Below, piece by piece: positions 1 to 11,999 of a stretch of 64,000 bases of DNA. The DNA lies in assembly GCA_019095985.1 (NCBI GenBank), contig CM032666.1:46716793-46780792 (forward strand). The letters run 5' to 3'. Source of the stretch: Streblospio benedicti (lineage: Eukaryota; Annelida; Polychaeta; Spionida; Spionidae). The notes under the pieces are model-generated. The model searched no databases and was not told where the DNA came from. It worked only from the letters and a program-made list of their open reading frames with translations. The position numbers and the translations under genes are program-made. Position 1 is the first letter of the stretch. Each line of letters begins with the position of its first letter.

Positions 1-1139
1 ATGTTGATGTAGAAATATGTAGATGTAGAGGTGTATAAAATAACGTCTTTATTCTTCCATTTTTTTTTTACACAAGTGACAGGAAAAAGCAAATATGTAA
101 AACGGTTAAACACAATAGTACAACATTGAATCAGTAAAAGCTATACAGAACATTTATACACTTTATACATAGCAAATATTATGCGAGTATGAACGATTAA
201 TCTCAACAATATGTTCTTGGGATCTGGTGGCAGGGGCTTTCTAAACATGGCTAAAGTAATTATCTGTTGCTCATGTGTCGACATGGTGATGCTGAGTTCT
301 ATGGAAGGTAAAACTTGATTGGCAAAGTGCCATAATTGGACACAGCTGATGTTTGGTAGATAAGTAACCAATGTGAAATGTTTTAAGGGTTAAGATTAAC
401 AGACCAACAATCCTAAACTCCACAGTTTCACATAGTAGGGCTGCACATATGACCTCTCAAAATTTTGGAACCTTGCACCAGATTTTAACAAGCACTGCGA
501 TATACCAAAAGTTGCAGAATTGTGTCTAGTTTAAGGCGCTGCCTGATGCCAGCGCGGGAAGTGCCGGGAAAATTGAGAAAAATTGTGGTTTCCATGGTAA
601 CGTCAGCATAAATTAGACCAAAACTACACAATATAAAAACCATTACAAAATCTTTAGTATGTTAGATAGAGATAAGTGTGATATCTCATATAAAAGGTAT
701 TTGAATCTACTTTTCGGGTATTACAATGAATATGCAAATTGTCTCATTTGCATATGCCTAATTTGCATAAACATAGCATTCTTTAGGTTTTTGTCACAAA
801 TGCAATGTTAAAAGTTTTTTGGTGAAATTATTATTCATGCAATCATATTGATATTATTCACAATCATTAACGATACAATTATGCACTCACACTAAACATT
901 TGGGTAGGATCGGATTAAAACTAAAGATTTGCCAGACTAATATTTCTGACCACTCCAATTTAATGTCTAATACAAAATCATGTACATGTATTAGTAGTCA
1001 TTTTAAGTTGTTTTTTGTTAGAAAAAATGGAAGAAATTGTTTTATGATTTTATTCAATATATATGATTCCCCTCTATCACAGAAAAACGTCTACAACAAT
1101 CACCCGATCCGAAATAGTTTTTTTTAGACGTTTTTCAAA
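1..1139. other. AT-rich stretch without a recognised gene
   Basis: Short open frames only, none resembling a protein family or framed by convincing splice sites. Confidence 0.6.
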
Positions 1140-1560
1140 ATGGCCGCTGGGCATATCGTAAAAGATTACGTTTTTTATTTTCTAAGCTTCATTAATGTGT
1201 AATACATCGAATTTGGGGTTAACAGGGTCACTGATTTCATTTCCAGTATCATTTTAATGATTTGACCTTATCTTGACCTTCAAATCCAAGATGGCTGTCA
1301 CTTACCATGTGGAGTTTACATATTTTACTTTTAAACCTACATCAATGTGTAATACCTGGGCTTTAGGGTTTAAAGGTGTCACTGATTCCATTTTCAACAT
1401 CACTTTAATTATTTGACCTTATCTTGAATCTCCAAATCCAAAATTGCTATCACTTTATTGTGAACATTTTACTTATTTTATTTCTACGCAATGTTGCTGT
1501 GTAATACATGTATTTTTAGCTTTTCAGGGTTACGGATTGCAACTGCACTGTGTTATTTTA
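1140..1560 (+). repeat. Three diverged tandem units of about 150 bp
   Basis: GTGTAATAC recurs at 1197, 1347 and 1499, each followed by a similar order of words (GGGTT...GTCACTGATT, ATTTGACCTTATCTTGA, CAAATCCAA). The units are diverged but the period of 150-152 bp is clear. No coding potential. Confidence 0.72.
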
Positions 1561-2175
1561 CTGTTTTAACCTGATCATAACTCATAAATTCACGGTGATT
1601 CCATTTAGCATTGAAATATGACAACATATATACTGGTAAACATAATTTAAATGGTAATGGAATCTCAGCTCGTTCATAACTTTAGTCATGGGAGAGTTAT
1701 GCACATAGATTATTACAGTAACAACATTTATTCTAAACCAAAGAACATACAACAGATACATACAGATACATGTACATTTATAAATATATAACAGATAATA
1801 TTCAGATATGATGTCCCTGGGGGAAAGCCATAAGCCTCCTACATTTAGTGGCTAAAGAATCTAGGGTCCCATTGCTTGGGAACGTCTAGTGTCTATGGTT
1901 CTTCCTTTACATCTTCCAAATCATTGTTGCATTGATTGTGACAGTTTGTTAATTGGCAAGAGCCACATGCTGATGTTTAAGGCAGTAATGTCATTTGCTT
2001 TCCCACTCCCATTTAGAAGGATCGTCATGGGCTATTTTCCATCCAAACTAATACTTGGTAGTAGACTCTCAAAGAATGATATTTACTCGATGATACTGTA
2101 GGTGGTAAACGCTCTCGTGTGACAAATTGTTTAGAAGATGTCACTTTCTGAAAAGGCCCATGAGCTAAACCAGTT

Positions 2176-2808
2176 CAGGGTTGCCATAAAAAGTCAGGAA
2201 CAAAATTCCCTGATTTTCCCCTGATTTTCCCCTGATTTAAGACCATTTTCCTGATGAAAATTAATTGCTTTTTTGTGATGTTATGTGATGACTTTTAACT
2301 GATTGAACTGATTTTTTTTTATTCATACTGATACATGTACAAAAATGACTACGACCTTTAATCCGGTGTGGCTTAAAGATAAAACGTTCTGCAATTGGTT
2401 GGCAAAAGTTCCGAACAATGAGAAGCAAGCAAGATGTTTTGTTTCTTCCACTTAGACTTGTTAACACAGCAGTCAACAGACAACAGTTGCAGCAATGACT
2501 AGACTAGACTAGACTAGACTAGGACTAGACTAGACTAGTCTGATATTAACATGGCAAGTCAGTGACTTCTGCTATATTAAACATCAAGGATATGCTAACG
2601 TTACATCATTGAAAACATTCTCAGAATTGCATGATTTTTTTTCTTATAAATCGCGTCCTCCATGGACATAATTTCAAAATTCCCTGATTTTTCCCTGATC
2701 TTTCCCCATTTTTTATTTTTCCCTGATTCAAAATGAAATTCCTTGATTTTTCCCTGATCTTGAAATTTTTCATTTCCCCTGATTTTTCCCTGATGTATGG
2801 CAACCCTG
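2176..2808. mobile_element. MITE with CAGGGTTGCCATA inverted ends
   Basis: Left end CAGGGTTGCCATA and right end TATGGCAACCCTG are inverted repeats; CAGTT occurs directly outside both ends (2171-2175 and 2809-2813) as a likely target-site duplication. Next to each end lie repeated CCCTGATTTTTCCC motifs. There is no transposase. The five-base duplication is shorter than the eight expected of hAT, so the superfamily is left open. Confidence 0.72.
2499..2541. repeat. (GACTA)n minisatellite
   Basis: About eight copies of ACTAG/GACTA with one interruption, inside the MITE at 2176-2808. Confidence 0.85.
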
Positions 2809-3470
2809 CAGTTCCTTTAAAACATCTTCACGAGAGAGGAGGATGGCCCCCTCCCCGCCCACCAGAGCATAGCTTCACGGATGAATTTACAGAGTTCATT
2901 ATCATTATTGAAATGGTCAAGAAGTTACTAAACAGCCTCCATCACTGGCCAATATGTGTCTAGTCACAGGCAGCAGAGGAACTTGAGGAGCCCTTCACCC
3001 ACCTGTTCCGGCTATCCCTTGATACAGGACAATTCCCACCTGATTGGAAGAGTGCACTGGTTACGCCAATTCAAAACAAAAGCAGTAAAACGACAGCAAA
3101 CAACTATAGACCAGTGAGTCTTAAATGCACCCTATGTATTTTAAAAGTCATGGATAAGCTGGTGCGAGATCAGATGATGAAACACCTGCAAAGCAACAAC
3201 AAAGCAACTTTTATCAGAAAGGACAACATGGGTTCTTGCCAGGCCGGTTGTGTATCACATAGTAACTGGTTGAGGTCGTGGATAACTTGACAAGTATCTT
3301 GGATGATGGCGACAGTGTGGAGATCTAATACATGCACTATCGAATGGCGTTTGACTCTGTCCCACATCGTCGTCTCCTGGCAAAAATACACACTTTCAGC
3401 ATCAGACGCGAAGTCTTTAAGTGGCTGAAAAATATCTTCATAGTCAGACAACAGCTCGTTGTCATATAGA

Positions 3471-5675
3471 GGCTGATAGCTCCTATACTCCAGAAAACGC
3501 CATATTTGTCATTTGACTTGGGTCGCTGGTGACCTGGCCTCAAATTTTGAGTTATCTAGATGGTTCGGTTGTTGCTAGAGGGAATGGCGTACTTCTGGCT
3601 GGTTCTGGCCTTAATAATGAGGAGTTTTTTGTTTATGGTAAAGGATTATTGATCTGGTAATCTGTACCATCTACTTGCTTTTCTGAGTCGTCTGTAGGGC
3701 TATCTTAACATCACTTGGAGCCTCCTAAGGACTTTCAGATTAAAATTGGGCTCTTCTGGAGGCGTCAGGACGCTGTATGCTCGACCTACTTAGTGTCAAT
3801 ACTACTGTTGCAACGTGAGTGACGAAACAGTTTTTTTTTTCCAATTTAGACCATCTGCTTGCTTTTTGGGGGATCCTTTGGAGTGTGTGGATCATCTGGA
3901 GGTCTGACAGCTTGCGACACGAGCAAACCTGGCCTGCTCGGAACTGCTGTGTCTTCAGACTGTTGGGTAACAAATATTGATCCATTTCACCCGATCCAAC
4001 TTGAAAAGACAAACCTGGCGTCTTCTGGAGCATCTGAAGCTATCGTCATCTATGTGAAATTGGGCTCCTGCATATAAGTTGGAATACACACACAAAGTAC
4101 TATTTGAGAGGGGTGATAATTTTTTATTCCTGGTTGACCTGACCAGAAGTGTGCCATTCCCTCCTGAAACAACAGAATTAACAAAAAAAAAACCAAACAA
4201 ACAAAAAACTCCAGATATGAAGACTGATCACCCACGATCACCGTCAAATACTGAAAATGGGAGCATCTGGAGCGACCATCCTCAATGTGAAATGTGGGGA
4301 TTACTGGTTTGGATTCGTTGACCAAAAGGCCTCCCGAAGCTTCCAGACGAGACAAGCTTTAAGCAGAAAGAACTAACTTTAAAAATAACATTTATTGGCC
4401 TCGCGTCGAAGATGGTGATTGCACCATTGATTACTCGCTCAATAAAATTACCGATAGTTTGATTTACACACTTTTGTCTCCTTACTATCTAAAACTAGCA
4501 TAATTTATTAGCCGTAAAAAAAAGTGGGCCAGAACACGCTGACCTCCTATCGAGGGCAGCACGTGCCTCTGACGACTTAGGTTGTTTACACAATATGATG
4601 GTGTGTCCATCATAGGGCTTTTGAATTAGGTTAGAATAAGGAAGTCAAACTAGTAGTTTAATATAAAAAATAGGCTACATAGCGGGTAGGCTACAATTTG
4701 GAGGCTAGTAGCGCCCGGGATCTTTGAATGGCAGTTTAGCTACACTGATTTATTTATTTATTTATCGTTAAGTATTCAACTTTATTAAATTTCATGAAAT
4801 AGTACTGTGTGTTAGTTAGTCTGGATCTTTGGGTCTGTACTACTAGGTTGCTTGCTTGTTTGTTTGTGAGTTATTCGTTAGTCTGTACAAACTGGTTTCT
4901 TGCGTTTAACTAAAATTTAGTTTATTGCTCATATAGATTAGAGTCGAGACTTGTGTGTAGGGTATTTGGGTTATATAATGAGTCAAAATGTCAAATTTGT
5001 TTTGCTGGGCAATTGATGGTGTTTGCTTGAATGGAGGCTACAAGTGGGTTCTGGTTTTAACACAATCAATTAAAATTCCTTTCACAGAACCACTGGTGAT
5101 GATGTTGAGACAACAGCAAAACGTATATAAAGTTTTCTGAAAGGAATTTTAATATTGATTATGATGGTGTTTGGTTTATTGCATATGGGTTAGAGTCCTT
5201 TGTGTAGCGTGTTTGGGTTAGGGTCTCAAACACTACGCGAGAGACCACCGATTTCATTTTTACAGTTATTATTGAAGTAAATACACCATGCCGAGTTTCA
5301 CATAATTCATAACACATTTATTGTCTATCAGATATTTAGTTTTATTCGTACCATTATTGATAATACACGTCAACATCTACCTGTGACCTGTCGCCAATAA
5401 AACAGACAACCTTTGCCTACACTCAGTGTACAACCAGGCAGCAAGCCCACATACTCACTCTGATTAAAGAATCTGAAATGACAGTCTGTCTCAAAAAGGT
5501 CACGCTTCACAAATTCATGCAGTATTTGTATTTGTGTTACTTTGCTTCTGCTTCAGTTAAGATAGACAAAGTATATGGCCAGGCAAAAATGATCATTGCC
5601 AAAGTGTGCCTTTTCTCACAGAACACCCTCTCCCTAGCCACCCCACTGACAGAGAGAAAATGTTTCTGGCCCCAC
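3471..5675. other. No gene recognised
   Basis: Several short frames near 3700-4350 on both strands overlap one another and look like noise. GC is low, and no terminal repeats or RNA gene were recognised. Confidence 0.55.
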
Positions 5676-5678
5676 TAA

Positions 5679-6227
5679 AGCGAGGGGCACATTCCACCGC
5701 AACGTGGGTCTACAGCCTGTCTACTGCCAAAAACGCATAGAAAACGTGAGGATCCGTGAGTGTACAGTGCGCCAAACGTACGTTTTTTTCAAGGCCGTAC
5801 GGTGGCCGCAGAAGAAGTTTGGCTTGCCAAACTTCTACGACCACCCTACGTCATGGTCTGACCGTAAGGAGGCAGTGCGGTGACCTTACGTTAAACGCAG
5901 AGAATTTAACCCACGTTGTCGGCACGGACACAGTACTGGGACCGGGCGTTGCCTGTACCATGAACGTGCGGATCCCGTACTTTAGTAATCACACGGTGCG
6001 TAGAACGTAAGGTGTACGCGAGCACATCGCACGTTCTATGCAAGTTGATCGCACGGCCGCCTCAATAATAACCACTCCCTGTGCCGACGCACTCATAACG
6101 CACGGAGCCCGTGCGTATGTGCCCACAACTGTACTTTTGTCAATGCTTGCGAAAAACGCCGTAGACGCCGCAGACCTTAACACGCCTTGCGGCGACCACC
6201 GCCGCAAGGTGGAATGTGCCCCTCGCT
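5679..6227. mobile_element. 549-bp TIR element with TAA duplication, CpG-rich
   Basis: Perfect 20-base inverted ends, AGCGAGGGGCACATTCCACC, with TAA directly outside both (5676-5678 and 6228-6230). A TAA/TTA three-base duplication is typical of PIF/Harbinger transposons. The interior has no transposase; it is dense in ACG/CGT words and holds a palindrome built on AGAAGTTTGGC at about 5813-5840. Probably a nonautonomous Harbinger-type element. Confidence 0.82.
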
Positions 6228-7309
6228 TAACACATGTGTTCATGGTAGCTCACGGCTATGGGCATCACATATAAACATATTGATAGCCGCGCGTGTGTGG
6301 ATGACTTTTAAATCGATTTGTCGTAAGAAGTTGCAATTAGTATCCAGGTATAGCCTCCAAAAGTGACAAAATGAAAATCCGTGTGTTATATAAGACGCCC
6401 TCAGAAGTGCTAATTTCATACATATTCAACTGCTTCAAAATCACGCCAAAATTACTTTACAAGATGCACAATCGCATGCCTGGTCAGAATATGTACTTTA
6501 CAGTTGCCATAATATTCTCAGCTACCCCCCCCGCCCCCTCTGCTTCCCCCTCACACAGCAAGAAAACCGACTGTTGAACAAAGAGCATAAACTATCTCTG
6601 TGTTGAAGTACTATACTATAGTACTATAGTAAGTTTGTTTACAAACGAAACACGTGCGACCGCTATTATCTTGTAGGACTAGACCCATAAACTAATTTGG
6701 AACTCAATAGATGGTGGTAATATTTACTCTAGAAATGAAAGTAATAGGCGAGGATCTAAGATGAAGCTGTACACACTGGCTTAGGTTATCGCAGTTATTT
6801 TATCTACATTACAAATGCTGCGGAATGGAGTGCTGCATCAAACTTATGAACTCTCTACCAGTATCATTGACGGGGACTTTAATTAAGACGGCTAATTTTA
6901 GTTTTGAAGGTTTGTTGTTTGGATCGGAAAATGGAAACTTCTATTTGGGTCGGTGTTAGTAAAGACTGTCCCAATTACCTACCCGCACATATGAAACGTT
7001 GGTAAATTCATGGTAAAGTACTACCGGTAATTCACGTTTTCTTGGACCCGTAAGGTAGTTAGTCTGAGATAAACATAAAATGTTGGCAAATGTTGGCAAA
7101 AATCATAAAATAACCCACACAATATTTTCATTCTTATTTTTTTCTTAGAATATGAATATGCATGTACATGTATTTGAACAAAATATAGAATCTAAGTGTT
7201 AGGAATTATCAATAAATGGGGAAAATCAAAGACTTTTGCATTTGCAGATATTGACAAGGGTGTAGGTAAGAATCTAAATTATGATATTTTCTAAATGATT
7301 GTAGGAATT

Positions 7310-7719
7310 GACCACGAGATTGGAGTGTCAATGGGAAAATTGAGCATGCTGACGTCTGATTTACCCTCACTTCGTTCGACAATCGAGTGGTCAAATACCT
7401 TTCTATCATGACTAAAATCCACACTAAACGAGTGTCTGATTCGTTTTTATTTTAAAATAAATCATATTATAACGTTCTCATTGCAAGTCAACCAGCGTGC
7501 TCAATTATACGATTGACTGCACGTGCGGAGACCACTACTACGGCACTAGTCTAAACTTTTGACCATGCGACGTCAGCGGCTGTATTGAAAATGTGACGAG
7601 TTTAGACTAGTGCCACTAGTAGTGGTCTAGGAGCGTTCAGTCAATCGTATAATTGAGCACGCTGATTGACCAATCAGCGTGGGTTATTGGCGGTGATTTT
7701 TGCACGGAATGATAGAATG
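7310..7719. mobile_element. Palindromic MITE family P, copy 1
   Basis: Starts with an 83-bp fold-back (GACCACGAGATTGG to its complement ending CGAGTGGTC at 7392) around the loop TGAGCATGCTGACGTCTGA. The core runs from CTATCATGACTAAAATCC to the inverted GAATGATAGAATG, with a second internal fold-back (CACTAGT...ACTAGTG). The same modules recur at 9351-9979 and 59608-59925. Confidence 0.8.
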
Positions 7720-8686
7720 ATTAATTGATGTCTAAAAAGCACGATAATGTGTGATCATTTTTTCCTTGTCAACTAATTAGATAGCCAACATATTAATACG
7801 TTTATAAAGGGAGAATGTGCGATGTGTGAGGCTATAGATTTATAGAAACAAAAGCAAACTGATGTGAGAAATATCACCTATATCAACAAGGCCATTGAAG
7901 ACATTGTAATAGTTTCATAGCGTGCCAGTTAATCTTTGAAACGATGATACATGAACATAAAAGATAGGAACACTATGTAGAAATAGTAAACTTCTGCTGG
8001 AATAAGTTGAAAGAAACTTTGAAGTTATCTAAATTAGATTCAAATAGATTAGAATAAATGTTAGTCTGCCGACAAATAACTTTGTCACCAGAAGGCTCTA
8101 GCTCGGGCCAAGTCAATTGTGTTGTTTTCAAAATAACTGAAACATTTTTCAACGTTTAATTTACTATAATGATTAAAAAAGGAAGGTGTCTCAACTATTG
8201 TGCCAACTATGTTTATATTTCAATGTGGAAAAACACTATTTCTATGTTTATTTTGTTTTTTATATTATTAAATGAAATTTCAATCTGACTGACGTAAACA
8301 AAAATTTACGGTATCAACATTTAAGATGTAATTATAAAATATAGTTAACACCGTATATCTACTGGCATCGAACAATTTATCTCATACCACCCTCCGCAGA
8401 CTTACACGCGGAACAGAAGGTCAGGTAATAAATGAGTAAACTAGATCAAAAGTGCTCAGAGAGCACAGTGTCGCTAGTGCAACATTGACCCATGGGCAGT
8501 AAAGATGTTTGCTTTGCAATCAAAGCAGAAAAAGTCTTATTTAATACATCTGTGTTATTGGCATTGGATTGCAGGCGCTTTCTAAACATGGCTACAGCAT
8601 ATAAGCTCTTGAAGCGTATTTAAACCAGACCCATGTATACTTGCTAGAGTGCTCAAACTGCAGAGCAGTGATCGACGAAGCACAAC

Positions 8687-9055
<369 letters not shown>

Positions 9056-9350
9056 CAGTTTTTTGCATGTATTTTCAGTCGATATCGACCTCCAGAACTG
9101 CCTTGTATAAATATGTTGTATCAGGACTGTCCATATACGGATTCTGTATATGGTTAGTTGTCAACCGGACTACTTTTGCCCCACTTCAAATATGTTCAAT
9201 AATCTAGCACACCTACTACTTCTAGGAAAACCTCTAAAATCAATGAAAATCAAAGTGATTGCACAGAACAGTCATACGGCTGACGTAATTGTATTGCAGA
9301 AGTCCAACCATAGGCGTCTATATGTCTGAGAGAGTGCGTTGAAAATTTGC

Positions 9351-9979
9351 CATTCTATCATTCCGTGCAAAAATCAGCGCCAATAACTCACGCTGATTGG
9401 TCAATCAGCGTGCTCAATTATACGATTGACTGCACGCTCCAGTTATTGACTGCACGCTACGACTCCACCAAAAAAGTCTAATCACTAACCTATAGTTGTT
9501 GTATTTATTATTTCTTGGCGTCAAAAATCAATCGCATATTGGTCTTTTATCGTTCACAAATGTTTTTACAGTGGATAATTTCTAAACTACGCTAAATTCA
9601 AAGGTTTTAACCGAATACCAGTCTCATTCTATCACGACTAAAATCCAACTAAATGAGTGTCTGATTCGTTTTTATTTTGAAATAAATCATAACTTAACGG
9701 TCTCATTGCCATTCTGACCATGCGACGTCACGGACCACAGTCAACACTAGACTAGTAGGCCTACCGTCACATTTTCTATACAGCTGCTGACGTCGCACGG
9801 TCTAATGACAATGAGACCATTATGATATGATTTATTTCAAAATAAAAACGAACCATACACTCATTTAGTGTGGATTTTAGTCATGATAGAATGGTATTTG
9901 ACCACTCGATTGTCGTGTCAATCTTGAAATTGAGCATGCTGACGTCTGATTTCAAGATTGACGCTCCAATCTCGTGGTC
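9351..9979. mobile_element. Palindromic MITE family P, copy 2 (interrupted)
   Basis: Opposite orientation to copy 1: starts CATTCTATCATTCCGTGC and ends with an almost perfect 80-bp hairpin at 9900-9979 with the same TGAGCATGCTGACGTCTGA loop. About 190 bp between 9445 and 9640 have no match in the other copies, so this copy is interrupted or rearranged. Confidence 0.75.
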
Positions 9980-10002
9980 AAATCATACAGTTTATTTTGA
10001 AA

Positions 10003-10872
10003 CAGTATTGTAATTGTTTAGAAAAGACTGATAAATACAAAACCGGGTTCGTTGTTTAACATTGATTACATAGCGACCTCTTGGCGATCACGTTTGCATA
10101 CGTTGCACGCCGAGAGCAAATCGCATAACTCGTACGTACGGTCTCATCTGTTGCAGGGGAATTTACGATCGCACGTGAATTTCGAACACATTCAAAATTC
10201 AGTTTTGGGTCGCAGACAGGCGCATTCATTGATTTTTAAAACATTACATCGTACGGATGTTGTACAACCCTGTATCTACTCGCATGATTTCTGATTTCGT
10301 GCGAGTGGCGCACAACGTTTTACGGTCGCAAGGTGAAAAGCCATCATATCATGGGAGCGTTGCTCAACCATCTTACGTCCTTGTATACGTCTGTTGTACG
10401 ACACAAACCTCATGCACCTGAATTTTGGGACAGTGCCGACTGGCTTAATAAATGCTCGTAAAAGCATGCTCCTTGCGATCATTTCTGCGACCACCTCTTG
10501 AACACATTAGATCCTACCATAATTTTGGTCGCATTTATTTTTAGATCAATTGTGAAATGGGCTTTAAATAGGCTCCCCGACATGGGCCGAAAACGCACAC
10601 TAAACCAGTATGCGGGAGTGATAAGTATTGTTCAAGCTAGAAGCGGCCAGCTCCCTCTTGGGACTACCGCCGAATTAGCCAGATAAATAGACACAACCGG
10701 GTGAGTTTGTAATATGAATTATTTCATCAGGTGCGTTCTTGTGACGTATCACGGCGAGCTCGAAGGGCGAGCCTGATGCGCCACAAGAACGAATCCTGAT
10801 AAAAACAATTCATGTTACACAACAAAACCGGTTTTGTATTTATCATTCTTTTCTAAACAATTACATCACTGT
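10003..10872. mobile_element. 870-bp TIR element, noncoding
   Basis: Ends carry a long imperfect inverted repeat: TAATTGTTTAGAAAAGACTG followed by ATAAATACAAAACCGG at the left, matched by its complement ending at about 10863, with weaker matching outward to CAGT. A second fold-back lies inside at about 10713-10815 (TCAGG..GTTCTTGTG). No transposase frame. The superfamily is not recognised. Confidence 0.72.
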
Positions 10873-11279
10873 TATAAAAATTTGAAAAAGTAGTCCGGCT
10901 GAGTACAAGCTTGAGAACCATGGTATCACCTCTCTTCAAAGAGGGGTGATAGCCCTCAACGGGTTATTAGATAAGTCTGGATCATGATAACCAATGAAAT
11001 TACACGAAAATGAATAATAAATCCAAATGTGAAGCTACGTCGTGCATAGTTAGCGGACACCGTTGCTGTGTACAGTGAATAGAAGTTATGAAAACGTATC
11101 CACGTAAAGTGAATGTTTATTGTAAATAGGGTGGGTGTGCGTCTACTTTTCTTGCTCCGTGTACGCTTTCACAAATACGTACACCGAGTACCAGTGTGCA
11201 TTTCAATAATTCGAATGGTTGACGTTTATATCATGTTACCTAAGCATTTACACCTAAACACCAGGATCCTCACAGACAG

Positions 11280-11565
11280 CGCACTGCGCCCGCCGTCGCC
11301 GTCGCGGAGGCGGCGGGCGGTGAGGCGTGCGCTGATCGGGACAGCAGGGGCGATGTCCCGAGGTGCGGCGCAGTAAGCTGCCGCCCACGGCCCTCTCTGT
11401 GCTCCTTCGTGCACGCCGCCGTCTGTCCGCCGCCGTCGCCGCCGCCGCCGAGGCGCCGGTCTGAGCGAGCAGACGACAGTGACGGCTGGAATGAGGCGGC
11501 GGCGCAGATAAGGCAGCTCCAAAAGTAGCTGCTGTGACGTGTGGCGGGGCTCCGGCCGCGCTAAG
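11280..11565. promoter_or_regulatory. CpG-rich block, candidate promoter or 5' exon
   Basis: A sharply bounded GC- and CpG-rich stretch with CGCCGC/CGG runs in AT-rich surroundings. Frames through it are Arg/Pro/Ala-rich and not family-like. About 90 bp downstream, GGGGGTAAGTAC near 11655 would be a strong plus-strand donor, so a noncoding first exon is possible, but no matching coding exon was found. Confidence 0.35.
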
Positions 11566-11873
11566 GCAACATTAAAAGCAATCGTTATCGTGTGCAACTA
11601 ACTGCACTTGTTATCAATCTATTTTTGAAACTGAAATATTGAAACTTGAAAAGGGGGTAAGTACAAAAAAACGGAGGCAGTGAAGGTTAATGTCACAGTA
11701 ATCCGGTCTGGCCGAACTAGGTTGTCTTTTAGGTTATTGACCCCTTCCTAATCAATAGCACCTGCACTCAATGTTGTACTCCAGCAGAGTATTGTGCGCC
11801 GTCTTCAATCTGCTCAGCCGTGTGACTGTACGGATAGCTTGTTGTACAGTTGGTCGAGTTATCAAAGAATCCG

Positions 11874-11994
<121 letters not shown>

Positions 11995-11999
11995 GGTTT

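Larger units (their letters stand above)
2135..3470 (+). mobile_element. Decayed LINE reverse transcriptase fragment (CR1/Jockey-like), split by a MITE
   Basis: From about 2960 the plus strand reads, in broken frames, AAEELEEPFTHLFRLSLDTG, QFPPDWKSALVTPI, ANNYRPVSL, VMDKLVRDQMMKHLQSN, TSILDDGDS and AFDSVPHRRLLAK: reverse transcriptase motifs of the CR1/Jockey/L2 type (NYRPVSL, KAFDSVPH). Several frameshifts and stops show an old, dead copy. A short piece before 2176 (KAHELNQ) appears to be the upstream part, interrupted by the element at 2176-2808. Catalytic YADD is not seen, so the copy is also 3'-truncated. Confidence 0.8.

Noticed and set aside
3700-4355. Overlapping short frames with many Ser/Leu, possible old gene
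   Set aside because: No consistent frame, splice pattern or recognised motif.
11226-11597. Arg/Pro-rich frames in the CpG-rich block
   Set aside because: Both strands are open because of GC content; no family-like sequence.
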